In this document: one piece after another, positions 46,101 through 54,296 of the stretch
Numbering within the stretch: the stretch's first letter is position 1
How the letters are laid out: the number at the start of each line of letters is the position of its first letter
NCBI RefSeq assembly: GCF_001025215.1
Contig: NZ_AP012330.1
Span: forward strand, 62,001 to 126,000
Source of the DNA: Bifidobacterium pseudocatenulatum DSM 20438 = JCM 1200 = LMG 10505
GTDB lineage: Bacteria > Actinomycetota > Actinomycetes > Actinomycetales > Bifidobacteriaceae
Direction: 5' to 3'
Length of the DNA: 64,000 bases
Program-made: the position numbers and the translations under genes
The notes under the pieces: model-generated
Databases searched by the model: none
What the model saw: only the letters and a program-made list of their open reading frames with translations
Told to the model about the DNA's origin: nothing

Positions 46101-46143
46101 GGATCGTATCGACCCGATTAGTTCGCTCAAATCCGTCGAATAG
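43126..46143 (+). CDS. FtsX-type ABC transporter permease, 1005 residues, no ATPase nearby
   Basis: Large permease with one N-terminal helix (ISIALISLLGVAVLTGIYAG), a first extracytoplasmic domain including a coiled coil (about residues 300-420), three helices, a second extracytoplasmic domain, and three C-terminal helices. This is the double-FtsX layout of Gram-positive MacB/FtsX-like permeases. GGAGG lies five bases before ATG 43126. Three palindromic units (43598-43723) sit in the first outer domain and one (45534-45557) in the second, all as SDSxESD. The usual partner ATPase gene is missing on both sides. Confidence 0.87.
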   Translation: MAFIKDMVRMWLHAWKRFISIALISLLGVAVLTGIYAGCRDAFLATDRFFDTQGLHDIQVLSTAGLTDDDIAALRKISGVAKVQGERSQTVTVDLNGKKTVTMQEIGTNGIDQPYLQSGRMPEKSGEIAVTRKFIKDSGYKKGDHITVTPQDSASSSVSDSAESDNQTGENGSQMSDSAESDTQDGKRAARVTDSGESDNQAPSFPTELTIVGVVLDPQDLTNPDGYSGTNAFRSSATSDYTFFAPSDGVTGSMYTAVTILVKGTADKDSFSDVYDDTVSEVADRIDGTVRTNRQKARHQELLDAGTKQIDEAKAQTDKQFAAAQQQIDSNRSQLNQQIDQIVNMQAGAAAGSLDETTRETLRETVIAASPQLAEAKAQLDQAQSKLDQQKKDTERTLQSKQNELEDSIPQVRWYVQDRSQIGGFSSLKSDLESIQSLGNAFPIVFLLVAVMMSLTAMARMVEEDRGLIGTYTGLGYGRLAVASRYLLFALFACLIGGGLGLIAGFLGIPAFLLVVLRGLYVMPDVRLAYDWLYGTAGVALFVVGVLAATVYACAQEMRQKPASLMRPKAPRAGSRILLERIKPLWNRMSFLGKVTARNIFRFKSRLIMTVGGVAGCTALIVCGLAINDTVAALGAKQYQDVYQYDLMVVANDDDADAMRQKVASDGRVTSSMDVRVESGDLTGDSGSESIQLVAVPDSERSEFGKMVTLQPVRSSWVDGAADTVSLGDDGVIVSQSAASAMGVKAGGMVTLTNGDDMQAEAHVSAVIRSVIGSDVYVSETYYRQLFDTAASGTSSASSASDSGESDNQNGESGTSNGASSNGQQLVWNAMYAKLKGSGESQAAYAEKLEDDDAVMKAVSCAHMAESFKFDLMGAVVALIVALAGGLALVVLFTLANTNVSEREREMATLKVLGFFDKEVHHYVNREMMVLTMMGVVLGLPLGRFVGGLLTAALNMPALYFEVECTPLSYVIAAGATMAFALLVQLFVNPVLDRIDPISSLKSVE
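43598..43723. repeat. Palindromic unit array, 3 copies, inside the FtsX-type gene
   Basis: Copies at 43598, 43649 and 43700, spaced 51. The first two are perfect with TGCA centre; the third has TGACCGATTC left. Linkers encode NQTGENGSQM and TQDGKRAARV, the clearest examples of the conserved linker peptide. Confidence 0.95.
45534..45557. repeat. Palindromic unit, single copy, inside the FtsX-type gene
   Basis: CGTCCGATTC, TGGA, GAATCGGACA; read as SDSGESDNQNGESG within a Ser/Ala-rich linker of the second outer domain. Confidence 0.92.
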
Positions 46144-46156
46144 GCGCATGTCTGAA

Positions 46157-46282
46157 TGTCCGATTCTCCAGAATCGGACAACTAGACGGGTAAAAGTGCG
46201 TTACGGTTGTCCGTTTCTCCAGAATCGGACAAGTAATGCGGCGAAAGTGCCCTGTGGTTGTCCGTTTCTCCAGAATCGGACA
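46157..46282. repeat. Palindromic unit array, 3 copies, convergent intergenic
   Basis: Copies at 46157, 46208 and 46259, spaced 51; the first is perfect, the others have TGTCCGTTTC left. The array starts 13 bases after the FtsX-type stop and is in that gene's frame. Each copy is followed, one codon later, by a stop codon (TAG, TAA, TAG) where coding copies mostly have Gln. Confidence 0.94.
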
Positions 46283-46314
46283 CTTAGAGTGCCGGAAAGG
46301 CTCGGATTCGCGTT

Positions 46315-47811
46315 TCAGTTCTTCGGATAACGGTAGTTGTGTGGCAGTTGCGTGGTGAGCTGCGGGTCCAGGCCGAGTTCCTTCAACTGCCGGTCGATTT
46401 CGCGGCGCGCACGTTTCACAAGTTCGGCTCGATATTCATCGCCATGTCCGGCATTGCTATGTGCCGCATCGCCATGTCCCATCGTTCCCATCTTCTCCAG
46501 TGCGTCCAATGTTTCCGCCATACGCTTGAGCCGGTCCTGATGGTGCAGCAGCGCACGCACCTGCGCATGTTCGTGCACGATCGTCCGCCAATCGGATGGT
46601 GTGTGTGCAATCTCCCGAACCGCGGTGACCGGATGTACGTCGGCCACCTGATATGTGATCGAGCCAAGCAGCGGCATTAGGAACACCGTAATCGCGCCGG
46701 CTGCGACCAGTGTTGACGCGGTGTCGCCTTGCATGGTGCCGACCTTCACCGCCAGTGACGTGACGGCGACGATGATCGGCAGCGCGGTCGTGCAATACAG
46801 CGCTACGGTGACGCGATGATGCGATGACAGCGGATTCTCGCGTTTGTCGAGCGATAGCGCAACATATACGGGCACCGCGCGAATCAGCATGAGCATTACG
46901 ATGAACGCGACGAGCAGCGCGGGTCGGCCTGCCACGGCGCGCACGTTGATCGCGGCTCCTGACACCACGAAAAACACAGGAATAAGGAATCCGTAGCCGA
47001 CGCCTTCCAGTTTCATTTCCAGCGACTTGCTGCCGTCGGGGATGATGTAACGCAGGATGAAGCCTGCGGCGAACGCGCCGAGCACCGCGTCAAGTTCGAA
47101 CAGTGCAGAAATGGTGACAAGGAAGATGAGCAGGAATGTGGTCAGTCGCATGAGCGTTTGCGATGACGTGTTCGCGTTTTCCGTAAGGAAACGGTACAGG
47201 CGATGGCCGGTTTTCAGTGCTTTCGTGGGTAGCATTGCGCACAGTAGACAGATGGTAAGGAACGCGCCGAGCACGAGCATGGTCTGCCAGCCGGTTCGGG
47301 TGGATAGCAGGATGGCCATGGCAAGGATTGGGCCGAGTTCGCCCCACGTTCCGTACGAGATGATGGCGTCGCCGATGGGGGTGCCTTCGAGGTTGCGTTC
47401 CTTGAGAATCGGCATGAGTGTGCCGAGAGCGGTGGTGGTAAGTGCTATTACCGTGGCGATGCCGTTGATGCCTTGCTTTGCGAAGAATGGAAGCAGGGTC
47501 ACGACGAGTCCGGCGAGCCCCAAGGTGATGATCCATGTGACAAGGCCGACTTTGCCTTGATGCCCGGCGAGTCGTTTTGGGTCGATTTCGTAGCCGGCGA
47601 GCAGGAATAGGAACGCCATGCCGAGCTCGCTCAAGAGTTTCACGGCGTCGTTCACCTCGATTACGCCCAGTCCGTACGGACCGAGTGCGGCTCCGGTGAC
47701 GAGCAGCAGCACGGTTTGTGGAATGAACCTTCCTGGAATCAGCTGCGCCACAATCGGGCTGACGGCCGTCACCGCCATGATGATAGTCAATGAAACGAGC
47801 TCTTGCGTCAT
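46315..47811 (-). CDS. CPA2-family cation/proton antiporter (KefB-like membrane domain)
   Basis: A 498-residue sodium or potassium/proton exchanger with 12-13 helices of the Na_H_Exchanger fold (LLLVTGAALGPYGLG, LAGYEIDPKRL, FFVVSGAAINVRA). There is no TrkA-N domain at the C-terminus; instead about 100 hydrophilic residues, His/Met-rich in part and predicted helical, end the protein. The ATG is at 47811 and the gene is convergent with the FtsX-type gene. The exact ion is not evident. Confidence 0.86.
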   Translation of the reverse strand: MTQELVSLTIIMAVTAVSPIVAQLIPGRFIPQTVLLLVTGAALGPYGLGVIEVNDAVKLLSELGMAFLFLLAGYEIDPKRLAGHQGKVGLVTWIITLGLAGLVVTLLPFFAKQGINGIATVIALTTTALGTLMPILKERNLEGTPIGDAIISYGTWGELGPILAMAILLSTRTGWQTMLVLGAFLTICLLCAMLPTKALKTGHRLYRFLTENANTSSQTLMRLTTFLLIFLVTISALFELDAVLGAFAAGFILRYIIPDGSKSLEMKLEGVGYGFLIPVFFVVSGAAINVRAVAGRPALLVAFIVMLMLIRAVPVYVALSLDKRENPLSSHHRVTVALYCTTALPIIVAVTSLAVKVGTMQGDTASTLVAAGAITVFLMPLLGSITYQVADVHPVTAVREIAHTPSDWRTIVHEHAQVRALLHHQDRLKRMAETLDALEKMGTMGHGDAAHSNAGHGDEYRAELVKRARREIDRQLKELGLDPQLTTQLPHNYRYPKN

Positions 47812-47900
47812 GTTTCTAGCCTAGTGAGTCTGCATGACGGTGTTCAAGGACGTGATGCCCCATGATGAGCCAAAGGGCACTCTGGGGCAAGGTTAAGTTT

Positions 47901-47936
47901 TTGTAAATTTTATGGGGGGGGGGGTAATTCTATGAG
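47901..47936 (+). promoter_or_regulatory. 11-G tract in a possible promoter spacer upstream of the pilus locus
   Basis: Eleven consecutive G (47914-47924) lie between TTGTAA (47901-47906) and TAATTC/TATGAG (47925-47936). With TAATTC as -10 the spacer is 18 bases. Slippage of the tract would change the spacer, or alternatively the frame of a short reading frame that starts at ATG 47912 directly before the G-run (12 G would give an open frame of about 36 codons). The rest of 47812-48105 has no other recognisable feature. Confidence 0.5.
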
Positions 47937-48105
47937 CGTTACTATCTGTGCAAAATGGCGGAACTGTTTTGTTTTGAAGATGGAACTCCTTCTTTTCATT
48001 GGGGGAAGGGTGGGCTTTATTCGAGGGTTTTAACGAGGGTGCCAATGGGAAAGCTCCGATACGATTCTGAACCAAGCTGTTTAGGCAATATAGGGGGAGG
48101 GAAGA

Positions 48106-48567
48106 ATGGTTGATGGAAAATTCACCGCAAAGGAGCGCGCGTATTTGGCCAGCCTTCCCGCAGTGGAAAGCGTGAGCGCGTCGCATATCCGGTATGCCGA
48201 CAGTTTCCGCATCGAAGTCATGTGCAGATACAATGCGGGCGAATCGCCGGCCGCCATCTTCCGCGAGGCGGGTCTCGACCCGAAACTCATCGGATACAAA
48301 CGCATTGAGCGGTGCATTGCACGCTGGAAAAAGCAGGAGGAACGAGACCGCCGCAACAGCAAGCGGGTGGACCGCGACGACCTGCTCGTCATTCGGCATC
48401 ATGATCTTATGCGCGATGATGCGCAATCGTCGGCAACGGAATCGCAGGATGCGCTTTCGAAGCTCGCCCAAGCGCAACTCATCATCAACCAATGCGACGA
48501 ATTGATCGCGAAACAGGCGTTGCGCATCGACGAACTGGAACGTGTGCTGCGAAAGCTTGTCGGGTGA
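48106..48567 (+). CDS. Putative DNA-binding protein flanking the pilus locus (copy A)
   Basis: A 153-residue basic protein. Residues about 30-75 (IEVMCRYNAGESPAAIFREAGL, then LIGYKRIERCIARW) look like a transposase-type helix-turn-helix; residues 115-153 form a probable coiled coil. A clear paralogue is encoded at 54446-54952 on the other side of the pilus genes. The gene is preceded by GGGAGGGAAG and its stop overlaps the sortase GTG (GTGA). Coupling to the sortase gene argues for a role in pilus control, but no function is established. Confidence 0.75.
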   Translation: MVDGKFTAKERAYLASLPAVESVSASHIRYADSFRIEVMCRYNAGESPAAIFREAGLDPKLIGYKRIERCIARWKKQEERDRRNSKRVDRDDLLVIRHHDLMRDDAQSSATESQDALSKLAQAQLIINQCDELIAKQALRIDELERVLRKLVG

Positions 48568-49757
48568 CGGCACGGTTGCGTGAGATGGAGGAAACGGCGG
48601 AATGGCATGACGGTCGTTGGCCGTCACCCGAAGAGGCTCCGATGGGTGGTCGACTTTCGTTGGAAAGTCGCTTTCCGTCGTTCGAAGAGGCGATTGACGT
48701 TGCCGACGAAATGCGTCAACGACGTCACGCTCGCGGCAAAACGCTGGCGATGCGTGCGATTGCGGCGCTGTTGATTGTCGCTGCGATCTGTATTGGCGGT
48801 TTTCCGGCGATGTTGCAGTATCGGTCGGCGCGTGATCTGTCGGGAACGTCGGTAAGATCCGCGCATACGGTTGCGGGCTGGCCGTATCCGCAGGCGGATG
48901 ACGCGTTCGCCGCGGCCCAGGACTATAACAAGCGGCTTGCGGAATCCGGACAGCCGATTTTGGGTGAGGCGAAGGATCCGTTCGCTGATGTGCGCGGAGG
49001 ATCGCGTGCCAGTGTGTCCGATTCTGGTGAATCGGACAATGAAGCGGGTGAAAGTGGACCACAGTTGTCCGATTCTGGTGAATCGGACAATCAGAGTGGT
49101 GCGGGTACAGGCGCGGACGCCGGTTCCGCGGACGCTGGTTCCGCAAGCGCCAGTTCGGCGGACGCGGAGTACCGGAGTCTGTTGGATTCCGGCGGTGGCG
49201 TGATGGGTACGATTCGCATTCCGAAAATTTCCGTGAGACTGCCGATCTACCATGGCACCTCCGAATCGGCGCTCGCCTCGGGCGCGGGCCACCTGTACGG
49301 CAGCAGCCTGCCAGTCGGCGGCAAGAGCACGCATGCGGTGCTCACCGGGCATCGCGGACTGGTCGAGGCGGCCATGTTCACGCGGCTCGATGAAATGCGT
49401 GTCGGCGACTACTTCTACATCGAAGTGATGGGTCGAACGCTCGGCTATCAGGTGGACCGTATCACGGTGATCGAGCCGAACGACACGTCGCAGCTGAAAA
49501 TCGTGCCTGGTGAGGATCGCGTGACCCTGATGACCTGCACGCCGTATGGCGTCAACACGCACCGTCTGCTGGTTTCGGCCACACGTTCCGCCATTCCAGA
49601 TGAGATTCCCGCCGAAAACGACGCGGTGAAGGATGCCCGCGCGATTGGTGCGATCACAGGTATTGCGACTCTCGTAGTGGGCGTGTTGTTGGTTTGGTTG
49701 CGACGCAAGCCGTGGCATATTCGCAGGCATGCTGCTTGGTGGCCGAAGCGTGGCTGA
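48564..49757 (+). CDS. Class C (pilus-assembling) sortase
   Basis: Membrane transpeptidase that polymerises pilin subunits. The 397-residue product has an N-terminal helix (about residues 75-95), a lid motif D-P-F at 138-140, the catalytic His263 (TGHRG), Cys325 in TLMTC, and Arg334 (THRLLV), then a C-terminal helix. Two palindromic units are inserted about 12 residues after the lid motif, before the catalytic barrel. GTG 48564 overlaps the preceding stop; ATG 48585 is an alternative start. The two genes after it encode LPLTG pilins, its likely substrates. Confidence 0.93.
   Translation: MTARLREMEETAEWHDGRWPSPEEAPMGGRLSLESRFPSFEEAIDVADEMRQRRHARGKTLAMRAIAALLIVAAICIGGFPAMLQYRSARDLSGTSVRSAHTVAGWPYPQADDAFAAAQDYNKRLAESGQPILGEAKDPFADVRGGSRASVSDSGESDNEAGESGPQLSDSGESDNQSGAGTGADAGSADAGSASASSADAEYRSLLDSGGGVMGTIRIPKISVRLPIYHGTSESALASGAGHLYGSSLPVGGKSTHAVLTGHRGLVEAAMFTRLDEMRVGDYFYIEVMGRTLGYQVDRITVIEPNDTSQLKIVPGEDRVTLMTCTPYGVNTHRLLVSATRSAIPDEIPAENDAVKDARAIGAITGIATLVVGVLLVWLRRKPWHIRRHAAWWPKRG
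49015..49089. repeat. Palindromic unit array, 2 copies, inside the sortase gene
   Basis: Perfect copies at 49015 and 49066, both with TGGT loops, read SDSGESD. The linker encodes NEAGESGPQL. Confidence 0.95.
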
Positions 49758-50008
49758 TTCGGTTACATTTGCGTGAATAATCGCGCTTTTCGCACGTTTT
49801 TCCTTTTGTGATGTCGGGTGATTGCGCCGTAGGAAATGTGTTGCAGGGATTTTGTTGTTGCGCTGTTGCCAAACCCCGACTTTCCCGCACGTAGGGTGTG
49901 CGCGCGATTGTTTGATTTCCTTTAGTTTTCAGGGTTGAAGCAGTGTCGGATTGCTCCAGGCGAGTCAGTGGCGCGATTCGATGAGAGACGTGAATTAAGG
50001 GGATGCAT

Positions 50009-52435
50009 ATGAGACATGCGCACAACGAGGCAAAGCCGAGGGGAAGCTTTGTTCAACGCATGGTTGCGGCGCTCGCTGCGATTGCCATGCTTGGCGGCTT
50101 GGGTTACGTCACCACGTCTTCCGCCATTGCGGAAGACGACCAGAATCCTTCCGGTGACACTTCCACCTTGCAGCCTGCGAATAGTAAAAGCATTGCCAAA
50201 ATCGAAGGTGGAGACGGTGATCAGTATGCGTTGCATTTGACTGCGTCCGGCGATAGTTCGTCGTCCACGGTTACGACCGCGGTGCCTGCCGATATTGTGC
50301 TGGTGCTTGACAAGTCCGGCAGTATGAAAAACAGCAACCGTGACACGAATGCGAAAAACGCTGCCACGGCCTTGGCGAGTAAGCTTCTGACGGCCGCGAA
50401 TGCCGCTCTTCCGGCTGAGCAGCAAGTACAGATGGCGGTGGTGACGTTCAGCGACAGGGCGCGAACAACTTCGCAGTTCACGACTTCCCCTGGCGCTATC
50501 GGCACGGCCGTCAGTGCGTGGCCAAATGGCGGAACCAACTGGGAAGACGCCCTGAAAACAGCGAACGATCTGTCGTCGGGACGTTCCGGTGTGCAGAAGC
50601 ATATCGTCTTCCTGTCTGACGGCAATCCGACCTTCAGAATCACATCCTATTCCGGATGCTTCAAGTGGAGTGGGTTCGGTCAGGGATGGGAAAGCCATCC
50701 TGAATACGGGACACAGGCGGAGTGCGAGGCTAACAATAAGTGGTTGGACCAGTCCTACCAGTGGAAAACCGACCCGGACGGCTCGGACGGAAACATCCAC
50801 GGCGAGGGCGATGACGATAGCTACGGCTACAACTATGCGGCCGCTCTGTCGGAAGCCAACGAACGCGGGAACGCAGCCCTGTATGTGGTGAAGGTTTCGG
50901 CCGACGCCAATAAGATGAGCGACCTAGCCAAAGAAGCGAACGCCGTCACCGGCAAGGAATACGACGGAACGTCCGCGGAAAATCTGACGAAGGCATTCGA
51001 ACAGATCTACAACACCATCACCACAACCGCGAAAATCAGAGCGTATTCCATCACCGACACCCTGTCTCAATGGGTTGATCCGGTCGATTTCGCCGATGTG
51101 GCAAACGGCGCCGATATCACGCAATATGTGACGGTAACCAACAATGGCACAACCGTAAGCGGATATACGGCCGTCTACAACGTCGACGACAACGGCAATC
51201 GCACGATTACCGTGACATTCAACAATGGGAACGGCATGATCGTCGACAAAAACGAAACCATCGACGTTTCCTTCAAGGTAAAACCAAGCGACGCCGCATA
51301 TGCGGATTACGCAAGCAAGCAGCAATACCCGGACACGGGAGAAGCCAATACCGGCAATGAATCCGCAGGAAAGCAAGGATACTTCTCCAATGCCGGAGCG
51401 CATCTGAACTACTGCGTGGTCACGTCCGTTAACGACCAGGAATCGGAATGCACCCAACAGACGCTCGACTATGCCAAACCGGTCGTGCAAGTCAGACTTG
51501 GCCAAATCACCATCAACAAGGTGTGGTCCGACGGTGCGAGCAAGCATGCGAGCGACGCGGTGACGGTCCAATTGCAGCGCACGAAGACCGGGGAAGCGGC
51601 CGCACAGGCTGAAAAAGTAGGCGATCCAATCACGTTGAACGCGTCGAATAATTGGACGGCCACGATCGGCAGATTGCAGCCCGGATACACCTACAGCGTG
51701 GCTGAAACGTCGGAAGACAGCCGCTACGCGGTCTCCTACCAGTATGGCAATGCTGCGAGCAACGCGACCGGCGTGGACCTCACCAAAGCCATGGTCTGGC
51801 AGAGTGACGGCAACGGCGGCAACATGACGGCCACATTGACCAACACGTTGAAGAGCGCGACGCTATCCAATGTGATCACCGTGCAGAAAATCCTAGAGGG
51901 GCGCGACTGGAAGGCAGGCGATTCGTTCGATTTCGAACTGACCGCAGACGGCAACGCGCCGCTGCCGGCCGATTGCGCGCAACAGGCGCAACAGTCGTGC
52001 AAGGTGACGGTCGCCTATGATGCTGATTCCCCGGATAGCCAGCATTCCGCAACGTTCGGTGACATCACCTACAACGCTGGAAAAGCCGACTACACGTACA
52101 CCATTACGGAAGGCAACGGCAATATCGCAGCCCTGCACTATTCGGGCGCGAAATACCAGATTGTGGTCGCCGTTACCGAAACGAACGGCGCATGGACGGC
52201 TTCGGTGAAATCCGTGACGAAACTGCTCGACGACAACGGCAAGAACGTTTCCGAATCGCAGAAAATCGGCGATCCGATCGCATTCACCAATACGTATGTG
52301 GCGGTGTCGGCGTTGCCGTTGACGGGCGGAACCACGGATCGTCAATGGCTGCTGGTTGGCGGCTCGATCGGCGGACTCGCAGTACTGCTGGTTGGCGCGG
52401 CTGGCGTCTGGAACAGCAGGAAGCGTCTCGTCTGA
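50009..52435 (+). CDS. Pilus tip/adhesin subunit with von Willebrand factor A domain
   Basis: Surface protein of 808 residues. A signal peptide (hydrophobic core about residues 20-40) is followed by a vWA domain with MIDAS sequence DKSGSM (Asp101) and a T-x-D-type site later, then two Cna-B-like domains, and a cell-wall sorting signal LPLTGG at 769-774 with helix and basic tail. The vWA domain and position before the backbone pilin fit a tip adhesin. AAGGGG lies six bases before ATG 50009; ATG 50003 is directly against it and less likely. A 14-bp hairpin separates it from the next gene. Confidence 0.92.
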   Translation: MRHAHNEAKPRGSFVQRMVAALAAIAMLGGLGYVTTSSAIAEDDQNPSGDTSTLQPANSKSIAKIEGGDGDQYALHLTASGDSSSSTVTTAVPADIVLVLDKSGSMKNSNRDTNAKNAATALASKLLTAANAALPAEQQVQMAVVTFSDRARTTSQFTTSPGAIGTAVSAWPNGGTNWEDALKTANDLSSGRSGVQKHIVFLSDGNPTFRITSYSGCFKWSGFGQGWESHPEYGTQAECEANNKWLDQSYQWKTDPDGSDGNIHGEGDDDSYGYNYAAALSEANERGNAALYVVKVSADANKMSDLAKEANAVTGKEYDGTSAENLTKAFEQIYNTITTTAKIRAYSITDTLSQWVDPVDFADVANGADITQYVTVTNNGTTVSGYTAVYNVDDNGNRTITVTFNNGNGMIVDKNETIDVSFKVKPSDAAYADYASKQQYPDTGEANTGNESAGKQGYFSNAGAHLNYCVVTSVNDQESECTQQTLDYAKPVVQVRLGQITINKVWSDGASKHASDAVTVQLQRTKTGEAAAQAEKVGDPITLNASNNWTATIGRLQPGYTYSVAETSEDSRYAVSYQYGNAASNATGVDLTKAMVWQSDGNGGNMTATLTNTLKSATLSNVITVQKILEGRDWKAGDSFDFELTADGNAPLPADCAQQAQQSCKVTVAYDADSPDSQHSATFGDITYNAGKADYTYTITEGNGNIAALHYSGAKYQIVVAVTETNGAWTASVKSVTKLLDDNGKNVSESQKIGDPIAFTNTYVAVSALPLTGGTTDRQWLLVGGSIGGLAVLLVGAAGVWNSRKRLV

Positions 52436-52447
52436 GACGGTTCCTCG

Positions 52448-52487
52448 GGCTGGACTGCCCTACCAACCTTCGCAGGGCAGTCCAGCC
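52448..52487 (+). terminator. Perfect 14-bp hairpin between tip and backbone pilin genes
   Basis: GGCTGGACTGCCCT (52448-52461) and its exact complement (52474-52487). No immediate T-run, although AAATTTTG follows at 52497-52504. It could be a partial terminator or an mRNA-end stabiliser. Confidence 0.6.
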
Positions 52488-52584
52488 GTGCATCACAAAT
52501 TTTGTGGATCCAGAGCATGTTGGGCTTCGGATCCCGTTAGCAGAAACAAACACAACATCAACAACACAAGGAGAGGGGATTCTC

Positions 52585-54120
52585 ATGAAGATGAGGAAAC
52601 TTTTCGCCGGTATCGCCGCCGCTGCGACGTTGCTGGGCGGCATGGCCCTGGGCGCAACCAGCGCACAGGCCGACGGCAGCGGCACTGTCGTCAAGAGTGA
52701 TGTGAATTTCACATTCACTGCTCAGGACGCCAAGCAGCTGACCAATCGTAAGCTGGACGCCTACAAGATCGCTGACTACGTGCAGTACGGCACTGGTAGC
52801 AATGCAACGTACGGTGTGCAGACTGCCGGCACGGTGACGGATAACTCCGGCATCAAGGCTGCGCTCGAAGCTGCTGTTGCAGGCACTAATAAGACGGTTC
52901 CGACCGATGGCGGCGATCTGATGGCTTGGGCGCTCGCCGAAGGCGTGCTGTCTGTGGACAATTCTGCAGATGGTGCATGGAATAATAGCGCTTCCCGTAA
53001 GTTTGTGGAATCGCTGAAGACCACGACTGACAAGCTTGGTACCGCAGAAGAGGTTGATTTGGGTGCTGCCGCTAATGGCACTTCCGCTACTGTGACGCTC
53101 CCTACAGGCCTGTACCTGTTTGTGGACGCGGATTACTCGGTTGGCACCAATGGAGCTGCCACTCCGTCTATCGCAATCCTCGTTGGCTCCGGTAACGTTA
53201 AGGATGGCGTGCTGAATCCGCTCACTGAGGCAACTGTGACCATTAAGAACCAGACCACCACTGTGAGCAAGACGGTGAGCGCTGCAACCGCTTCCGCCGG
53301 CCAGACGGTGACTTACACCATTACGAGCAAGGTGCCGCAGAACACGCAGTACTACAGCGATTACGCCTACACCTACACGGATACCCCGAGCGCTGGCCAG
53401 ACCGTGAATCTCAACTCCCTTAAGGTGAAGGTTGCTAACGCCGAACTGAAGAAGGATACGGATTACACCGTGACCGGGGGCGCTAATGGCCAACCTTTCA
53501 CTGTTGCCATCCGCTCCATCCAGACGCAGCGCGCAGGCGCAGAGATCGCTGTGACCTACAATGCCACTGTTACCAGTGAGGAAGCCGCCGGCAGCAAGGC
53601 CGTGACTAATACGGTTGTGCTCTCCGACAATGGTGCTGAAGCTACTGACAGCACTACCATCACCAACGGTCAGTTCTCCTTCACCAAGACCGACGCCCAG
53701 GGCAATGCTCTGGCCGGTGCTAAGTTTGAGATCGAAGGACAGAACGGTGCCTCGACTCCGTCCACTGCTACTGCGACTTCCGAGTCAAATGGAACGGTGA
53801 CTTTCAAGGGTCTTGCGGACGGTACTTACAAGGTCACCGAGACCGAGGTTCCTGCAGGCTTCCAGCCGAATCTCAAAGCTGCATTTACCGTTACCATTAC
53901 GAACGGTAAGGCCGTCAAGTATACAGGTGCCGATATCTGGGGCTTGGCTCCGAGCACTGAGGTCTCCGATAACTACACGTACAAGGTCAAGAACGTGAAG
54001 AACGTCACCCAGCTGCCGCTTACCGGTGCTGCGGGCACGACCCTCTTCACCGTGGTGGCGCTGCTCGTGGCAGGTGCCGGCGTTACCGTCGCACTCAAGT
54101 CGCGCCAGCGCGTGCGCTGA
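52585..54120 (+). CDS. Major (backbone) pilin, isopeptide-forming, LPLTGA-anchored
   Basis: A 511-residue pilin. The signal peptide ends near ATSAQA (about residue 32), followed by an isopeptide-type fimbrial subunit domain, a C-terminal Cna-B domain with E-box TETEVPAGF (about 418-426), and the sorting signal LPLTGA at 477-482 with helix and Arg-rich tail. Length and order fit FimA/FimP-type shaft pilins polymerised by a class C sortase. AAGGAGAGG precedes ATG 52585. Codon use is markedly less GC-rich than in neighbouring genes, with more T- and A-ending codons, which may reflect high expression or separate history. Confidence 0.93.
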   Translation: MKMRKLFAGIAAAATLLGGMALGATSAQADGSGTVVKSDVNFTFTAQDAKQLTNRKLDAYKIADYVQYGTGSNATYGVQTAGTVTDNSGIKAALEAAVAGTNKTVPTDGGDLMAWALAEGVLSVDNSADGAWNNSASRKFVESLKTTTDKLGTAEEVDLGAAANGTSATVTLPTGLYLFVDADYSVGTNGAATPSIAILVGSGNVKDGVLNPLTEATVTIKNQTTTVSKTVSAATASAGQTVTYTITSKVPQNTQYYSDYAYTYTDTPSAGQTVNLNSLKVKVANAELKKDTDYTVTGGANGQPFTVAIRSIQTQRAGAEIAVTYNATVTSEEAAGSKAVTNTVVLSDNGAEATDSTTITNGQFSFTKTDAQGNALAGAKFEIEGQNGASTPSTATATSESNGTVTFKGLADGTYKVTETEVPAGFQPNLKAAFTVTITNGKAVKYTGADIWGLAPSTEVSDNYTYKVKNVKNVTQLPLTGAAGTTLFTVVALLVAGAGVTVALKSRQRVR

Positions 54121-54160
54121 TATGCGCTCAATCGCTGAAACAATAAGCGAAAAAAACGAA

Positions 54161-54203
54161 ATAAGCGGGCATTCGCGGAAACCATCCGTGGATGCCCGCT
54201 TAT
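54161..54203. terminator. Hairpin after the backbone pilin gene
   Basis: ATAAGCGGGCAT (54161-54172) pairs with ATGCCCGCTTAT (54192-54203). The T-rich side is on the minus strand; on the plus strand CGTGCCTTTCC follows. Confidence 0.55.
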
Positions 54204-54263
54204 CGTGCCTTTCCATACTTTTTAGGGGTGAAGGTTTTGCACGGGGCAATACGGGATCGAAGC

Positions 54264-54296
54264 GGGTGAAATCCGGTACCAAACGGCGAAATCCGG
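54264..54296. repeat. Direct repeat GGYGAAATCCGG, 20 bases apart
   Basis: GGGTGAAATCCGG (54264-54276) and CGGCGAAATCCGG (54284-54296) are in tandem with a 20-base step, upstream of the second DNA-binding-like gene. They could be a binding site covering two helical turns. The remainder of 54121-54445 shows nothing else definite. Confidence 0.4.
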
